Positions 11,753-23,689 of a stretch of 64,000 bases of DNA are shown one piece after another (positions within the stretch are counted from its first letter, which is position 1; the number at the start of each line of letters is the position of its first letter). The notes beneath the pieces were generated by a model. The model had not been told where the DNA came from, did no database searches, and saw nothing but the letters and a program-made list of their open reading frames with translations. Both the position numbers and the translations under genes were made by a program. The stretch is from Branchiostoma lanceolatum. Lineage: Eukaryota; Chordata; Leptocardii; Amphioxiformes; Branchiostomatidae. The stretch is from the NCBI RefSeq assembly GCF_035083965.1, contig NC_089726.1, positions 7,817,501-7,881,500 on the forward strand, in the 5' to 3' direction.

Positions 11753-12365
11753 TTCGCCTTGACTTGACTGGTACCCTTGGTTCAAGAGGTCTGGGTACAG
11801 CCCAATATTTTTTAGTCTCTGTACTGTGGCAGGCCTTGGACTCTTGTTACCTTCGCCGAGAAGGTTATGCAGAGGGTAGCGTTTCTTTGTGTGTGTGTTT
11901 GTTTGTAACGTACAGCATAACTGGAGAAGGCTTGGATGGATTGTCTTGATATTTGGTAGGTGGGTAGGTCTTGATGAGACATAGAAATGATTAGATTTTG
12001 GGTCCCCTAGCGGCTTGTTACGGTACTGCAGCGGACCTTCCTGTTTTGATATCTCGTGTTCTGGACATGCTATGGTCGTGATTTTTGAGTGGTAGATAGC
12101 TTTTTGGACAGAGAGCAAGTGGTCTAGGTTTGGGCCCCCTAGCGGCTTTTTTCGAACTGCAGGAGCAGGTTTTGCTTCAGACTTTGAAATGGAATAACTC
12201 AAGAAGGGCCTGATGGATGGTCATGATTTTTGGTAAGAAGATAGCTTGAGTGATGATGTACATGATTAGATACTTATTATGCAAATTTGCATAATTAATG
12301 AGGAAAGTTTATACATCCGCCAAATTCAATAATAGGACTCTCAAACATGTGACATATGTAACTGA

Positions 12366-13021
12366 AGGTTCCGGGTCGGAGTTCAATTGTGACCGGGGGT
12401 TGGGTCATGACCCGGTAATCTGCCGGAAGTGCGTTGTCGTCACCCTGATTTCTGCCCGAGATTGCTTGGTGATGGTTTTAGCTGTGTATGAATATTTTGA
12501 ATCTTCTGAAAAGCCCGTGAGTATTTTTGGGCGCGGTGCAGTTGGTTCGCTATCGAAGCCTTTTTTGTATTAGTCCGCGGGAACGGTGATGCGGTTTTCT
12601 CGCCTGATGACCCAAATAGCATCGTTTTTAATGCATTTTCACCGAATTTGCGTCATCGGAGATTGCGAAAAAGTTATCACATGACTTTTTTATTTTTTTC
12701 ATTTTTCAGAGACACCATTTACTACGCTTTCTCAGCATATATGCCGTGACCCCAGGAAAACTCGTTTTTTCCGAGCAGGTTCGATCAAAAAAGTGTAAAA
12801 AAATGATAATTTTCGGATGCCAAATTTACATTTTACTATGGTTTCTACCCAAAATAAAGGGACAACGGACAATACCGATAAATACATCGGAAAACAGCAG
12901 AAAACCGCTTTTCGACCATGTGATTACATTTTCCGTCCTACTTTTCTCGGCGGAATTGTAGCCCGTCGACCTGAGGGTGTCGGCCTACATACGAAATCGC
13001 AAAAAAACTCCGGTCCGAGAC
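12366..13021. repeat. ~660 bp direct repeat, copy 1 (LTR-like)
   Basis: Starts GTTCCGGGTCGGAG and ends GGTCCGAGAC, so its own ends are imperfect inverted repeats (about 12 of 17 positions). By eye it is identical to copy 2 except that copy 2 has an extra six bases near 14,310. It is flanked by CTGAAG on the left and CTTAAA on the right. No coding region was recognised. Confidence 0.8.
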
Positions 13022-13026
13022 CTTAA

Positions 13027-14150
13027 AAGGACGGCAGCGGCTGCGTCGATGACGTCATAGATGACGTTATTTCGACGCATTCGAAAGCTTTTATCAAAAT
13101 CTGTAAGTTTGTTTGAAAAAACCCCGAAGTTTGGCCTTTTTTCTCTTTTAAATTCGATATATCCATGGATAGGTGCTTGGCGCCCCCCTCCCCCATGTGC
13201 CCCCCCCCCCCCCCAAACCTCAAATACGGCCATCTTTAATCATTTCTGGCCGCCAAACCGTTTTTAAAAGGAATTCACTGACTACGTCATTTGATGGAAG
13301 CCCATGTCTCAACTTGACCTTCGGTATGATTTTCGCGATGCCCCGCCTTTATGATGACTTAAATTGGAGAATTAAGCTAAAATCTAAGTGCTTTAAGCCT
13401 TCTTAAGGCGAAACTTGGTTTTCTGACTTTTGGTTCATCGCTCCTTAACGTCGCGATATTTTCTTCTTTTGATGGTGTGAAGTGACAGCCTACTAGGCGC
13501 GCTACACATCTCGGACGCACTTATTTAAACTGCCCGCTTCTAGCTCTGATGACATGCTCCAGGTTGCGCTTTGGACTGTGTCAGAATGCATTCTTTTACA
13601 CATTTAGGGAGCATTGTGCTGCTTAAGGGGCCTTTACGGCGAAGTAGTGAAGAATTTGATGTCGGACGCGTTTGATTCGGAATGTGCGACCCGTGGTCTA
13701 CCAGTCTATACCAAAATTTGACATATTCTTCGTTTCAGTTAAAAGCTACGAACTTAAAACGCGACCCCCTGCTGTTTTCCTCGAGAACCATGACGTCACT
13801 GCGTGACGTCACCGACGCCAACTCTTAAAGAGGCTTTTCTGCCAATATGCAGCACCGACACGACGGAAAGTCCGCATAATGTCCAAGCCAAGGGCATGAG
13901 CAGGCTCTCCATCCCGTTTTACCTGTTTTTTGAAAAGCGATGTCCTGAAAAATGATGTTTTTATCAATTTCCCTACTGTAACGTTGTTAAGGCCTGCACG
14001 TTGGCAAAATAGCCTCAAAACACAGTGTTTTTCACATGACTTTAAACCCCTGCTGCGGGAAAAGTAATAGTCGCAGATACGCCAAATTTGGATATATGGT
14101 GGATATAACTTTTCTGAAAATTTTGAACAAATTTTAAGACAAAATATGTT
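13027..14150. other. Spacer between the paired direct repeats
   Basis: About 1.1 kb with a run of C at 13,201-13,214, several TGACGTCA-like words (13,049; 13,791) and no recognisable gag, pol or transposase reading frame. A - strand frame at 13,809-14,198 has no domain I recognise. There is no clear primer-binding site after copy 1 or polypurine tract before copy 2. Confidence 0.45.
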
Positions 14151-14156
14151 TCTTAA

Positions 14157-14818
14157 GGTTCCGGGTCGGAGTTCAATTGTGACCGGGGGTTGGGTCATGA
14201 CCCGGTAATCTGCCGGAAGTGCGTTGTCGTCACCCTGATTTCTGCCCGAGATTGCTTGGTGATGGTTTTAGCTGTGTATGAATATTTTGAATCTTCTGAA
14301 AAGCCCGTGAGTTGTAGTATTTTTGGGCGCGGTGCAGTTGGTTCGCTATCGAAGCCTTTTTTGTATTAGTCCGCGGGAACGGTGATGCGGTTTTCTCGCC
14401 TGATGACCCAAATAGCATCGTTTTTAATGCATTTTCACCGAATTTGCGTCATCGGAGATTGCGAAAAAGTTATCACATGACTTTTTTATTTTTTTCATTT
14501 TTCAGAGACACCATTTACTACGCTTTCTCAGCATATATGCCGTGACCCCAGGAAAACTCGTTTTTTCCGAGCAGGTTCGATCAAAAAAGTGTAAAAAAAT
14601 GATAATTTTCGGATGCCAAATTTACATTTTACTATGGTTTCTACCCAAAATAAAGGGACAACGGACAATACCGATAAATACATCGGAAAACAGCAGAAAA
14701 CCGCTTTTCGACCATGTGATTACATTTTCCGTCCTACTTTTCTCGGCGGAATTGTAGCCCGTCGACCTGAGGGTGTCGGCCTACATACGAAATCGCAAAA
14801 AAACTCCGGTCCGAGACC
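14157..14818. repeat. ~660 bp direct repeat, copy 2 (LTR-like)
   Basis: Same orientation as copy 1. Flanked by CTTAAG on the left and CTGAAG on the right; the CTGAAG matches the outer left flank of copy 1, which looks like a 6 bp target duplication for the whole 2.45 kb. Comparison with the unit at 15,050-15,090, which reads AACTGAGGAGG without interruption, shows that this is where the DNA was inserted. Confidence 0.8.
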
Positions 14819-15662
14819 TGAAGAGGAGAGAAATATTAACATATATCAACTATGCAAATGAAGACCTCATTTGCATAATTAATGAGAAAATACTATAACT
14901 CAAGATGGGCTTGATGTACGGTCTTGATATTTAGCTTGAGTGATGATGTACATGATTAGATACTTATTATGCAAATAAGTACCTAATTTGCATAATTAAT
15001 GAGGAACGTTTATACATCCGCCAAATTCCATAATAGGACTCTCAAACATGTGGCATATGTACATGTAACTGAGGAGGTAAGAAATATTAATAGATATCAA
15101 CTATGCAAATGAAGACCTCATTTGCATAATTAATGAGAAAAAACTAACTTAAGTTGGGCCTGATGGATTGTCTTGATTTTTGGTATGTAGATAGCTTACA
15201 TGATGCTTTGTATGATTAGATATAATTATGCAAATCAGATTTTCTAATTGGCTTAACACATGAGACAATTTCGAAATCCCGCTGTGTTCCAGGATATGAC
15301 TATTCAAATATGTGACACTTGTAACTGAGGAAGAGAGGAATGTTAATAGATAAAAAATATGCAATTGTAGGCGTAATTTGCATAATTAATACTATAATCA
15401 CATACAGGTAAATAATGGCAATTTCATACTTGTGGCATTTGAAAGTTATCTGAATGTGAACATCGTTGAATCAAATTATGCTAATAAGGACCTCATTTGC
15501 ACAATTGATGATAAATGTTAGCATAACCTTCTTTGATAAGCTCATACTTTGGACAACTTCTTTTATTTGGCTGAAGACGATCAACTGGTATAATGTATGA
15601 TTGATGAGAAACACTCTTAAATACGTCAGTCATTAAGGTTAAAATCATTTGGCGAAGGTATG

Positions 15663-17420
15663 AGGTCGTGGAACTCTAGTATTGTTGATTTATTCATGTT
15701 GTGTTATCCTGTTTGGTACAGTACGCAGTATTAGCAAATTTTTTGCTCAGCGGTGGCAATATCATATCATGACATATGCTGATTTTTTATCCCTGCTGTG
15801 TTCCGATGGTTGTCATGTTATAAAACATTTGCTGCTAGCTGGCAGATAAAGAATATGCCACTATCAAAGCATGGCCTGGAGCTATGTAAGTTAAGTGCTC
15901 AGGGAGGAACGTTCCATTTAGAATGAGCCATCAATTATTCGTGATGCTGGAGAGAAATGTGGTAATGAAGGTTATTAAATGAAGGCCACTTACTGTGCTG
16001 GGCTAAAAGAGCAGGTTTAAATTACTTAAGAATACCTGACCAGACAACAGTAAGCACAGACATCACGTTTGTATATGGTAGTACATGTACATCGAGAAAC
16101 ATTTTGAATTGTCTTGTGACAAATACCACCAATCAGTCCTTTACGGCTTGTTTATTTTTTTGCTTCCCAACAAAAGAAAACAAAGAAACAAGCATGAAAG
16201 GATGATGAATGCTAGTGGTAGCACATGAAAATGCAGTAAAATTTTTCGCAACAGGTGCCCAAAATTGTATGCATTAACCAAATATACTTGTATTCATAAC
16301 CACACCTGGACATTGATTGATATCTTTTCTATCTGTTGACTGACAGTTGATAATTTAGGGTCATATTTAGATAAACAAAAGTAGATGCTACACAAATACT
16401 GCTCATTCAAAGACATGAATACCACTTTCTAAGCCTACATCAAAAGCATTCAATGAGTGGACAGGTAAAGAGAGAGTAACACAAACATGTAAACACACAG
16501 GCTTGTTTCTAAAACATTATTTCTGTATCAAACTAAATTTGTATTTTTTCAGTCCCATTCTAGTATTGTGTGGTTGGTTGGTTTACTTGTTTATCCCAAA
16601 AGTATCAGGTGCACGCACATGTAGGCACCTGCTTGTGCAAAATCATTGGACAAAGGACGTAGTTAGCCATCTAGATAGAATTCCAGGCAACGTTTGCCCC
16701 AGGAATGCTACTTGCTAACTTTCTGTTGGCTCGACTTACTACACAAATAACACACTCACCTTGAGAGCACCTGTACAGTTTAAAGTGGTGTTGGATTTGT
16801 CTTTTCAAGGGGCACAACTTGAGACAGTTTTTAATCCCTCATGGGCTATGGATGAACACGGCTTAGGGATTAGGGATGCGGTGACCAGGTGAGACACTGG
16901 TATTTAACTTGAGGTTGGAAACCATTGCTCATAGTAATGTAGAGCTCTGTCTGAATGAAAACTACTGTATGTTGTTGAGAAGCATACATGCATGTATTTA
17001 CAAGCAGGTACAAAAGATGTTGTTACTAACTGTTGATAACTCATACAGTCAGTATTGCTTACGAAGATGTTCTTAAGGTAGTACCATAGTATTGATGTAT
17101 AATTCTCTAGGAATTATGCTCATTAGATAATGATTACAATTGTAGAATTCTTGAGGAACTATAATTATCAGATTGTGATCGTATCAAATTGTTTGATCCA
17201 TTTATCATGGATGATCATTAGGACAGTCAAAATTGCTGAACATAGAATTTTGGGTAGCAGAATCTGACACTAAGTACTAAGTATTAGATCATATACTGGT
17301 TCCTGTAGTATTGTATGGATCCAATCTTTTTATCAGTATTAATGCCACACAACCTATTGTTGTAATGTTGCTTTTGGGGAATCGATATGTACTCAACAGG
17401 TATCAAATGCCACAGTGTCT
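15663..17420. other. Non-coding stretch, no recognisable gene
   Basis: AT-rich sequence with only short frames and no paired splice sites that join domain-bearing exons. Confidence 0.4.
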
Positions 17421-17427
17421 GGGCTGG

Positions 17428-17727
17428 TCATTGATTAGAAAATGGTGAGTTCCCCATGTAAATGTCCCCCTGGCACTTTGCCCATTTGGACCTGTTGTTC
17501 ATTTGGCAGGCTGGCATAGCTGAGGGTCTGGATGCTCCTTTTCCATAAGGTGTAAGCGGCCTATTTTGACTTCCTGTAATTTGCAGGGAAGCCGTCTTTT
17601 TCACGTAATTCGTAGCGAGGCGACCAAATTTTGCGTCATTGCAATTGATTTTTAGGGTAATAGTATACGTAGGGGTTTCTTCTGAATTTAGCGTAAATGT
17701 TGTTGGGACTCCCCCATGCAGACCCAC
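17428..17727 (-). other. Small ORF, possibly repeat-derived
   Basis: Ninety-nine residues (MGLHGGVPTTFTLNSEETPT...) with a Lys/Arg-rich middle and Cys/Asn/Trp near the end (CQMNNRSKWAKC). It is the only frame of that size in several kilobases, with no acceptor or donor pair in the right place. No family was recognised; such an ORF could be the coding remnant of a dispersed repeat. Confidence 0.2.
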
Positions 17728-17729
17728 AT

Positions 17730-18520
17730 ACTAGTAGCTGGGCTAGTCTGTCTGCATGCTTGAATCCTGGCTATGCATACTCATTCAAAGGTATAGCATC
17801 TTGAGGGGCAAAGGAAGGGCTGTAGAAATGTTAATCCCTATGACAGCAAGAATATCGAGTGTGCAAGAAGACAGATGATTGCAGGAGCAGTCCTCAAGGC
17901 CATAGAAGTCCGGCTTTATAAAAACCAATTATATTGTACTTTTTATTGGTGATTGAATAACAACATTCTTGATTTATAAAAGATGGCCACCAGAAGTCGA
18001 CACTTTTGAATGCGCTGTTAAACTTAAATGTCATTTTCTATACTTAAAAGAATATACATGTACATTCAATGTTTACAATGTCTCCCACTACCTGCAGTGT
18101 CAAATATTCAATATACATGCATGAGAAAGTTAATGGGCTTTAACATGTGATTTATAAACCATTAAGGTCCCACAATTATATAATGGAACAGGTGTTATGG
18201 AGGATGTATTTCAGCCTAAGCATTTCAGATACCTACAGTTTTGTTGAATGACACAGCACAAATATCAGTGGTTGGATTATGGAAATGTGTCATTGTGAGT
18301 GACAGCACTTAAATCATACACAGGATATGCCATGTTTGTGCAATACACTCCCTTATTATTTGGCCTTATGTGTCACTTCCCTTTCGATGTTGAGACATCA
18401 GCGGATGATCCTTCAGGTGTGTTGTGTACGCAGTTGACAGGTGCCTTTTGTCGGGCAGAAGGGAGATGATCTGACAAGAAAGATTCTACAGGAGGAGCGC
18501 AACGTGTGCCATCTCTAAGG
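17730..18520. other. Non-coding stretch, nothing recognised
   Basis: Single-copy-looking AT-rich DNA without domain-bearing frames. Confidence 0.4.
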
Positions 18521-18523
18521 ATG

Positions 18524-18678
18524 TACTCTCCAAGCAGAGGTTTGGCTCAGGCTGGTTCTTGACGTGATTTTGATGCCATACTTGGCTCGGCGACATGAAG
18601 AACACTGAACAAATAGAAAGCCTGACAAAAACGCCTAAAATCACATCAAAAACAGTCCAAATCTCTGCTTGGAGAGTA
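18524..18678. repeat. Miniature inverted-repeat element, CTCCAAGCAGAGG family, copy 1
   Basis: Begins TACTCTCCAAGCAGAGGTTT and ends with its near-complement CTCTGCTTGGAGAGTA. It is 155 bp long, with TA at both edges. The centre contains TTGACGTGATTTTG and an imperfect complement. Confidence 0.75.
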
Positions 18679-18796
18679 GTAAAAGAGAAGTTGCCCCAAA
18701 AGTCTGTGACAGGAAGCCAAAATGACAGTCTCACAGGAAGAGTGCACAGTGCTGAATGAATGGCTTGGGAAAGGGGGATCATCCATTTGTATTCTG

Positions 18797-18946
18797 TAAT
18801 CTCCAAGCAGAGGTTTGGAAGAAAAATCACAACATTTTCCTAGCTGCCCGTTTATGTTACGAATCCGAAGGGGAGTCAGTTTCTAACAGTAACCAGCAGC
18901 TAGGACAATATACCAATTTTGCCTCCCAACATCTGCTTGGAGATTA
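18797..18946. repeat. Miniature inverted-repeat element, same family, copy 2
   Basis: Begins TAATCTCCAAGCAGAGGTTT and ends CATCTGCTTGGAGATTA. It lies only 120 bp from copy 1, and its centre is unrelated to that of copy 1, so the family is defined mainly by its termini. Confidence 0.7.
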
Positions 18947-18949
18947 TGA

Positions 18950-21540
18950 TACCTGTACATCTCCATTTTGCTCATCAACCTTTGGCAAATGGTACTAAAA
19001 TCTTTATGTGGGGATGGTCTAGATTTCCAGCTGATGGGACACAGCAACAGCACGAGACAAAAGTCCCTCTCCAACTATCAACTGGAATCACTGGTCTTTA
19101 TTTATTCATCTACCTCCAGATGTATTCGGCCGTGACATTGCTTTGGTAAGGCTCTCTGCCAAGAAACTGGCACAATAAAGATACGAGATACCCACCAGCA
19201 CCCTTTCGAACAAAGGAGTATGACATTATATTGTGTCCAATAACATAACTTGTATCAGTAATACGGGTAGTCACAATACAAGGCTGTAACAAGGCTTTGT
19301 AATTTGATTAAAGGTAAATCCGTGAACAAAAGATACGAAATTTGACATCATTGTTATTTATGAAATCTACACCTTGGAGTTAGAATTAACCTTTCTCTGT
19401 TTTAAAGGAAAATGGATTTTGGGTAGCCAATAACATATTCTGTATCGGTAATGATCACAATACAATAATTAAGGTAAATCCATGAAAAAAGATACAAAAT
19501 TTGACGTCATCATTTTATTTCTCAAATCTACACCATAAGATATAAGTAGTTTTTTTGTTTCAAATGAAAATGAATTCTATGGATGAATGAATTGAATTGC
19601 TGTCAATCCGTTTGCAAATTGGGTTGAGGTAAAAGGCATATTCAGGTGGCCCCATTCAGAAAATCGATGGCATCACAACTGAAACACCGCCTGGACTGTA
19701 AATCTTTTCCTTACTGCGATAGAGATACAATGCCGAGCTGATTTGATGAATGAACAGTCCTGTAGGAAATGAAAATCTAAATTGTAGGTGGGAACAGAAT
19801 ATTGTAAGAGAGGCCCCAGTGTTGATTTGACTATCGTGGGCTCCCTTGTGGCTGTCACTTTATTGCTCCAGACGTAGAATTATCGATCATGCGGCTGTGA
19901 ACCGTACATGTTTTGTGCCGGTGTGAAAGGAAAATTAGATAAGCAAAAAGAGCCGCCTGCAAGCCGACCTTAATGCCCTTTTCAAGGTAATACCAGAAGT
20001 CATGAATTATTATGAGTGCACATGTCAATGTATTTCATTCTGATACATGTAATAGTCAAATCCTAGATGATAATATTTTTCAAAGGCTTAACGTTGCCAA
20101 GTATTTTTTTGGTGTCGTTCTATGTTTCGTTGCCATGTTTTTAATTTGTAGCCAAATAGAAAACCTGCTTGGCACACTTATTATTTTTAGTTCATTGTGT
20201 CTTTAAATTGCTCACTTAAGAGTTTAACAATGTCAAAATATACAGGTGTGTCTTTGTGTACATCTCTTGTTAAAGATACACATAATTGAAGTCAGAAGGC
20301 ACTTTCTTGCTCTAAAGAATTTTCAATTTTTAAAATTTTTAAAAAGGTACTTATACCTCCTATTCAGAATGATTTTAACTTCCTGACACAGAATGATGAA
20401 ATTATTATTCTGAAATGCTCTCCCCATTTTTCTTTTGGTTCAACCCATTCCACCCAATCTAACCTAATCACTACCAACCTATTTTTTATCAAGAAGGCCA
20501 CGAAGGGCAGGCATAAAATATCCTCTTTTGTAGAAGATTAGATATGTCCCATCCTAATACGGGATCTGAAAGGGTACAAATGTAAAGTGATTGTAACAGA
20601 TAACCCAAATTTCACCTTGTTTCCCTCCAGCGTTGGAAGATCACATTTGACAACCCAGTGAGTAGGAAATTTCTAATTGCGCCAGGTGGAATCATGCGCA
20701 CAGTGCGCTCAAATGTGTGACACAAATCATATCTGCCAGGATTCCTTTCTGCATCATCCTTCTGTCTACTCTATCTACTGTCCTCTTTAATGAAATTTGT
20801 TGCGTTTCACCAGCGTAGGTTCTCATCTGCTAATTTGACATTCAATGTATTACAATCATACAAATTCAGAAAGTTAACTGATACCTATGTCAGATTGTTT
20901 GTTTGTTTTATTTAGATCTCCATTAGTGTCACATAAAGAAACACTATTCTACCTTGAGTCCACAGATAATTTATAACCATGTCAGTTGCTCTAGAACTGG
21001 AATAAAGATGATTTTTGCTGTCCTTGCATCTTAGTAGCCGGTATAACCATACTTCGCCGTTTGGCGTATCACACTAGCTTTATTTCCTGATATAGTTGTA
21101 ATTCCAGTTGTTCAGAAGGCAGCCTTGAATATAATTGAAAAGCCTCAAGAAATGCAAGTTAGAGTGCAATTACTGTCTCCATTGTTACTTGGAAACTATT
21201 TTTGCTTGACGTCGTCTTCAATGTTCAGACAACACGGCGCCAGCAGGGTATCAGAGAGCGGATTTGAAGGTCTGACTGTCATCATTTTGGCATCTGCTTC
21301 GGATGGGAGACAGATTGACGTGTTCTCCTCTTATAACCTCAGGTGTAGTTCTAATGGGCTTGTCATTCATGAAGCAACCAGTTACTGTAAAATAATGCAG
21401 AAATATTCCGGAAACATTTTTGTCCAATACTGAAGCAGTATGTGATTATAGCGCTGCCGCCAACTTAAAACCACCGCAAACACTCCATTTTCGCCTTAGC
21501 ACAAATTAAAAACCATGCGATCTTAAATGCATTTACAGTA
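18950..21540. other. Non-coding stretch with scattered repeat ends
   Basis: No gene was recognised. About 19,320-19,540 contains two diverged direct repeats (AGATACGAAATTTGACATCA and AGATACAAAATTTGACGTCA). Near 20,900 a GTTTGTTTGTTTTATTTAGATC stretch resembles the 3' tail of a non-LTR retrotransposon. At 21,032-21,080 there is one end of the GGTTATACCGGCTAC repeat family that is also present at 43,870, 46,840 and 59,860. At 21,440-21,540 there is half of the element type found at 27,921. Confidence 0.45.
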
Positions 21541-21544
21541 CTCC

Positions 21545-21781
21545 TCCTTTCTCCTAGTACTAGAGGCTGTAACCACATCGCATTTACCACTGAGCGACAG
21601 ATTGCAAAACAGGTTTCATGGTTTAAGAACAAATTATTTTACATTTTGTGTGTTTTGTCACCTTTTAAGTCATACTGTCACATCTTGCATCATATTTCAT
21701 TCATGAAATCAAGGATATACAAGTCCAGGTTTGGTCGCTGTTCCATTGCTTAGCGATCACTGTCTAGTGGAAAAGGGGCCT
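21545..21781. repeat. Dispersed ~235 bp repeat with CGATCACTGTCTAGTGG end
   Basis: Shares with 37,738-37,975 the start AGAGGCTG..ACC and the end GATCAC-GTCTAGTGGAA-GGGGCC, with TTTTGTGT and CAAGGNNNNCA words between. The two copies are diverged but collinear. Probably a miniature element. Confidence 0.5.
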
Positions 21782-21799
21782 TACATCTAGGCTTTCCTG

Positions 21800-22895
21800 G
21801 GGGAAATATCCAGGGGTCAGAACAGCACATGTGCGGATCAAGCCGTTAGATACACATGTACGGAAATGTAGGATAAGCAACATATGGAAATAGAACAACC
21901 TGATGACTATTGATATATTTGTACAGTTAAGCATTTTTTGCTTCTTACACATGAAGATTATACATTGTAGTTGTACTTACATGTATATAAATGCACATAC
22001 ATCATACATGTATGACAATGACATAAAAAAATTGAAATGCAGGATTGTTTTATCCAACATCATGATGTAGGCAAGATCTAATGTCTACTAGTATCTGACA
22101 TGTAAAAAGCTAAGAATACCTTTTAGGCTTTTTCCCTTGCTGCTTTTCGAAATGACCCACACTGGGCCTCTTGCAAGTTACCATCAGTTCTGAAACACAA
22201 AGAGGATTTTGTAATAACCTCTACATCCACTTCCACCACTCATAATCTGTCAATGTCGTGAACTGAGGGCTATGCATACAGGCACGCCTTACCATTACAA
22301 TTGTAATGTGCAGAATCATCATGTTTCCAAACCTGGTATCGAAGAGCATTGCCAAAGATGTCATTAAAGGCCAATTTTATTTTTTGTGTAAGGCCACTCT
22401 GACTTGATTATATGGTTGACATATCTGTACGTGCATTAATTTCAACAAAAAAATTGCGACCATAGTGCAAATCGTGCAAAATGTATTGCAAGCGTTGGGC
22501 AAAGTTTTCCAAGGTCTTCCAAGAAGATGTGAAAGAACAAATATACAGAATAAATTGGTTGGTACCATTCTTAAAGTTCAGTAATTAGTAAGACCTTCCA
22601 GACCACTTTGATTTTATAATGAAGGAAACCTATTTTTTTGCACACTCGCATCAATTTTGCAAAGCCCAGAGGATGCCATCGATGTAATCAAAAAGCTCAT
22701 AGGAATTACAGATCATGCCTCGGCCATTAGGTTGACATGCTTTCTAGTGCTCGGACATGAAAGGACCCTCTACGGACTTAATTTTCTGTTGTTCAAGTTC
22801 TGTACTACATTTTTCAGCACATATTCACTGTTTCAGATCACGCTTCAAGCACAACATACGTTTAATTTTTGAGGTTTAAAGATATGAAAAATCAT
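21800..22895. other. Non-coding stretch, nothing recognised
   Basis: Short frames on both strands without domains or paired splice sites. Confidence 0.4.
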
Positions 22896-22899
22896 TGTA

Positions 22900-23680
22900 C
22901 AGACGAAGCCACTTAATTGCACCTCGGATAAACGCACCTTCCATTTAATTGCACCGAATCCCAATATCCAAAACCGGTTCCCATTCACTGCATTGTTAGT
23001 GACTCCGCATATCTGCACCGCGCATGGTCACCAATGCCGGATAACTGCACCAATTTCTTTCAAAAATCCTCGACAAGTTAACTGAAAAGGTGCGCTAAAA
23101 TCGACAAACGCGGTACAAATGAGCCAATACCCGCCGGTGTAAAGGCGCAATACCGCCAATATGTTTAAAACTGTTTTGAGTAGCAAAAGAAGGCGGTCTC
23201 CATTGACAGTTGCGTTGATAGGAATCGTATGGGAGGTCCCGGGCGGGTCATCCGTAATCAGTAACCAAGTTTTAGTTTCAATTCCTAGTTTCATGACGGT
23301 ACATGATTTACGTAAATCGACAACTGCACTCTACGTAATGTAACACAGAAACTGTTATCCCATGACTGGTGACGATGTTTCAGAATGCCTCCCCTGTAAC
23401 ATTACGTGTGTTGTAATGCGGTAGATCGCATGGAAAAATGAAAGAATGCAAAATCAAAACAGGTTCGTAGTCATTTCTTTATTTTCAGCAAAGGGTCAAT
23501 AAATAAAGTTAATAACTGAATAATTTCGTCTGTTTTCTTTATGCTAGTGTTTCTGACTAACAATACACCCCCTCGCCCATGGTGGTGCGGTCCAGCTGGG
23601 CATTTCGCATAATTGCACCAGCCGGATAATTGCACCAAAAACGCTGACAAATGGGTGGTGCAGTTAAGCGGATTCTACTG
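22900..23680. mobile_element. Non-autonomous pogo/Tigger-like element
   Basis: Imperfect terminal inverted repeats: CAGACGAAGCCACTTAATTG on the left and, in reverse from the right, CAGTAGAATCCGCTTAACTG; both are followed by CACC. It is flanked by TA at 22,898-22,899 and 23,681-23,682, the expected Tc1/mariner/pogo target duplication. The length is 781 bp. Repeated GATAATTGCACC words lie inside both ends. No CENP-B-type or DDE transposase frame is present. Confidence 0.75.
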
Positions 23681-23689
23681 TACATGGAA

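Larger units (their letters stand above)
11849..15662. mobile_element. AT-rich element with TTACCTTCGCC ends, interrupted by a nested insertion
   Basis: The left end reads TTACCTTCGCCGAGAAGGTT and the right end finishes TTTGGCGAAGGTATG, so the ends are inverted. The body outside the nested insertion consists of repeated ATGCAAAT/ATTTGCATAATTAATGAG units, with GGTCTTGATATTT words recurring near 12,230, 14,920 and 15,170. An open frame on the - strand (11,747-12,202) follows repeat sequence and is not treated as a gene. Segments of this family recur near 1320 and 48,700. The 2.45 kb at 12,366-14,820 inserted within one of its units. Confidence 0.5.

Noticed and set aside
11747-12202. 151-residue frame on the - strand as a gene
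   Set aside because: It runs entirely through a dispersed repeat (related segments at 1320 and 48,700), has no domain, and has no flanking splice signals in phase.
12366-14820. A standard LTR retrotransposon
   Set aside because: No TG...CA termini, primer-binding site, polypurine tract or gag-pol frame; kept only as LTR-like.
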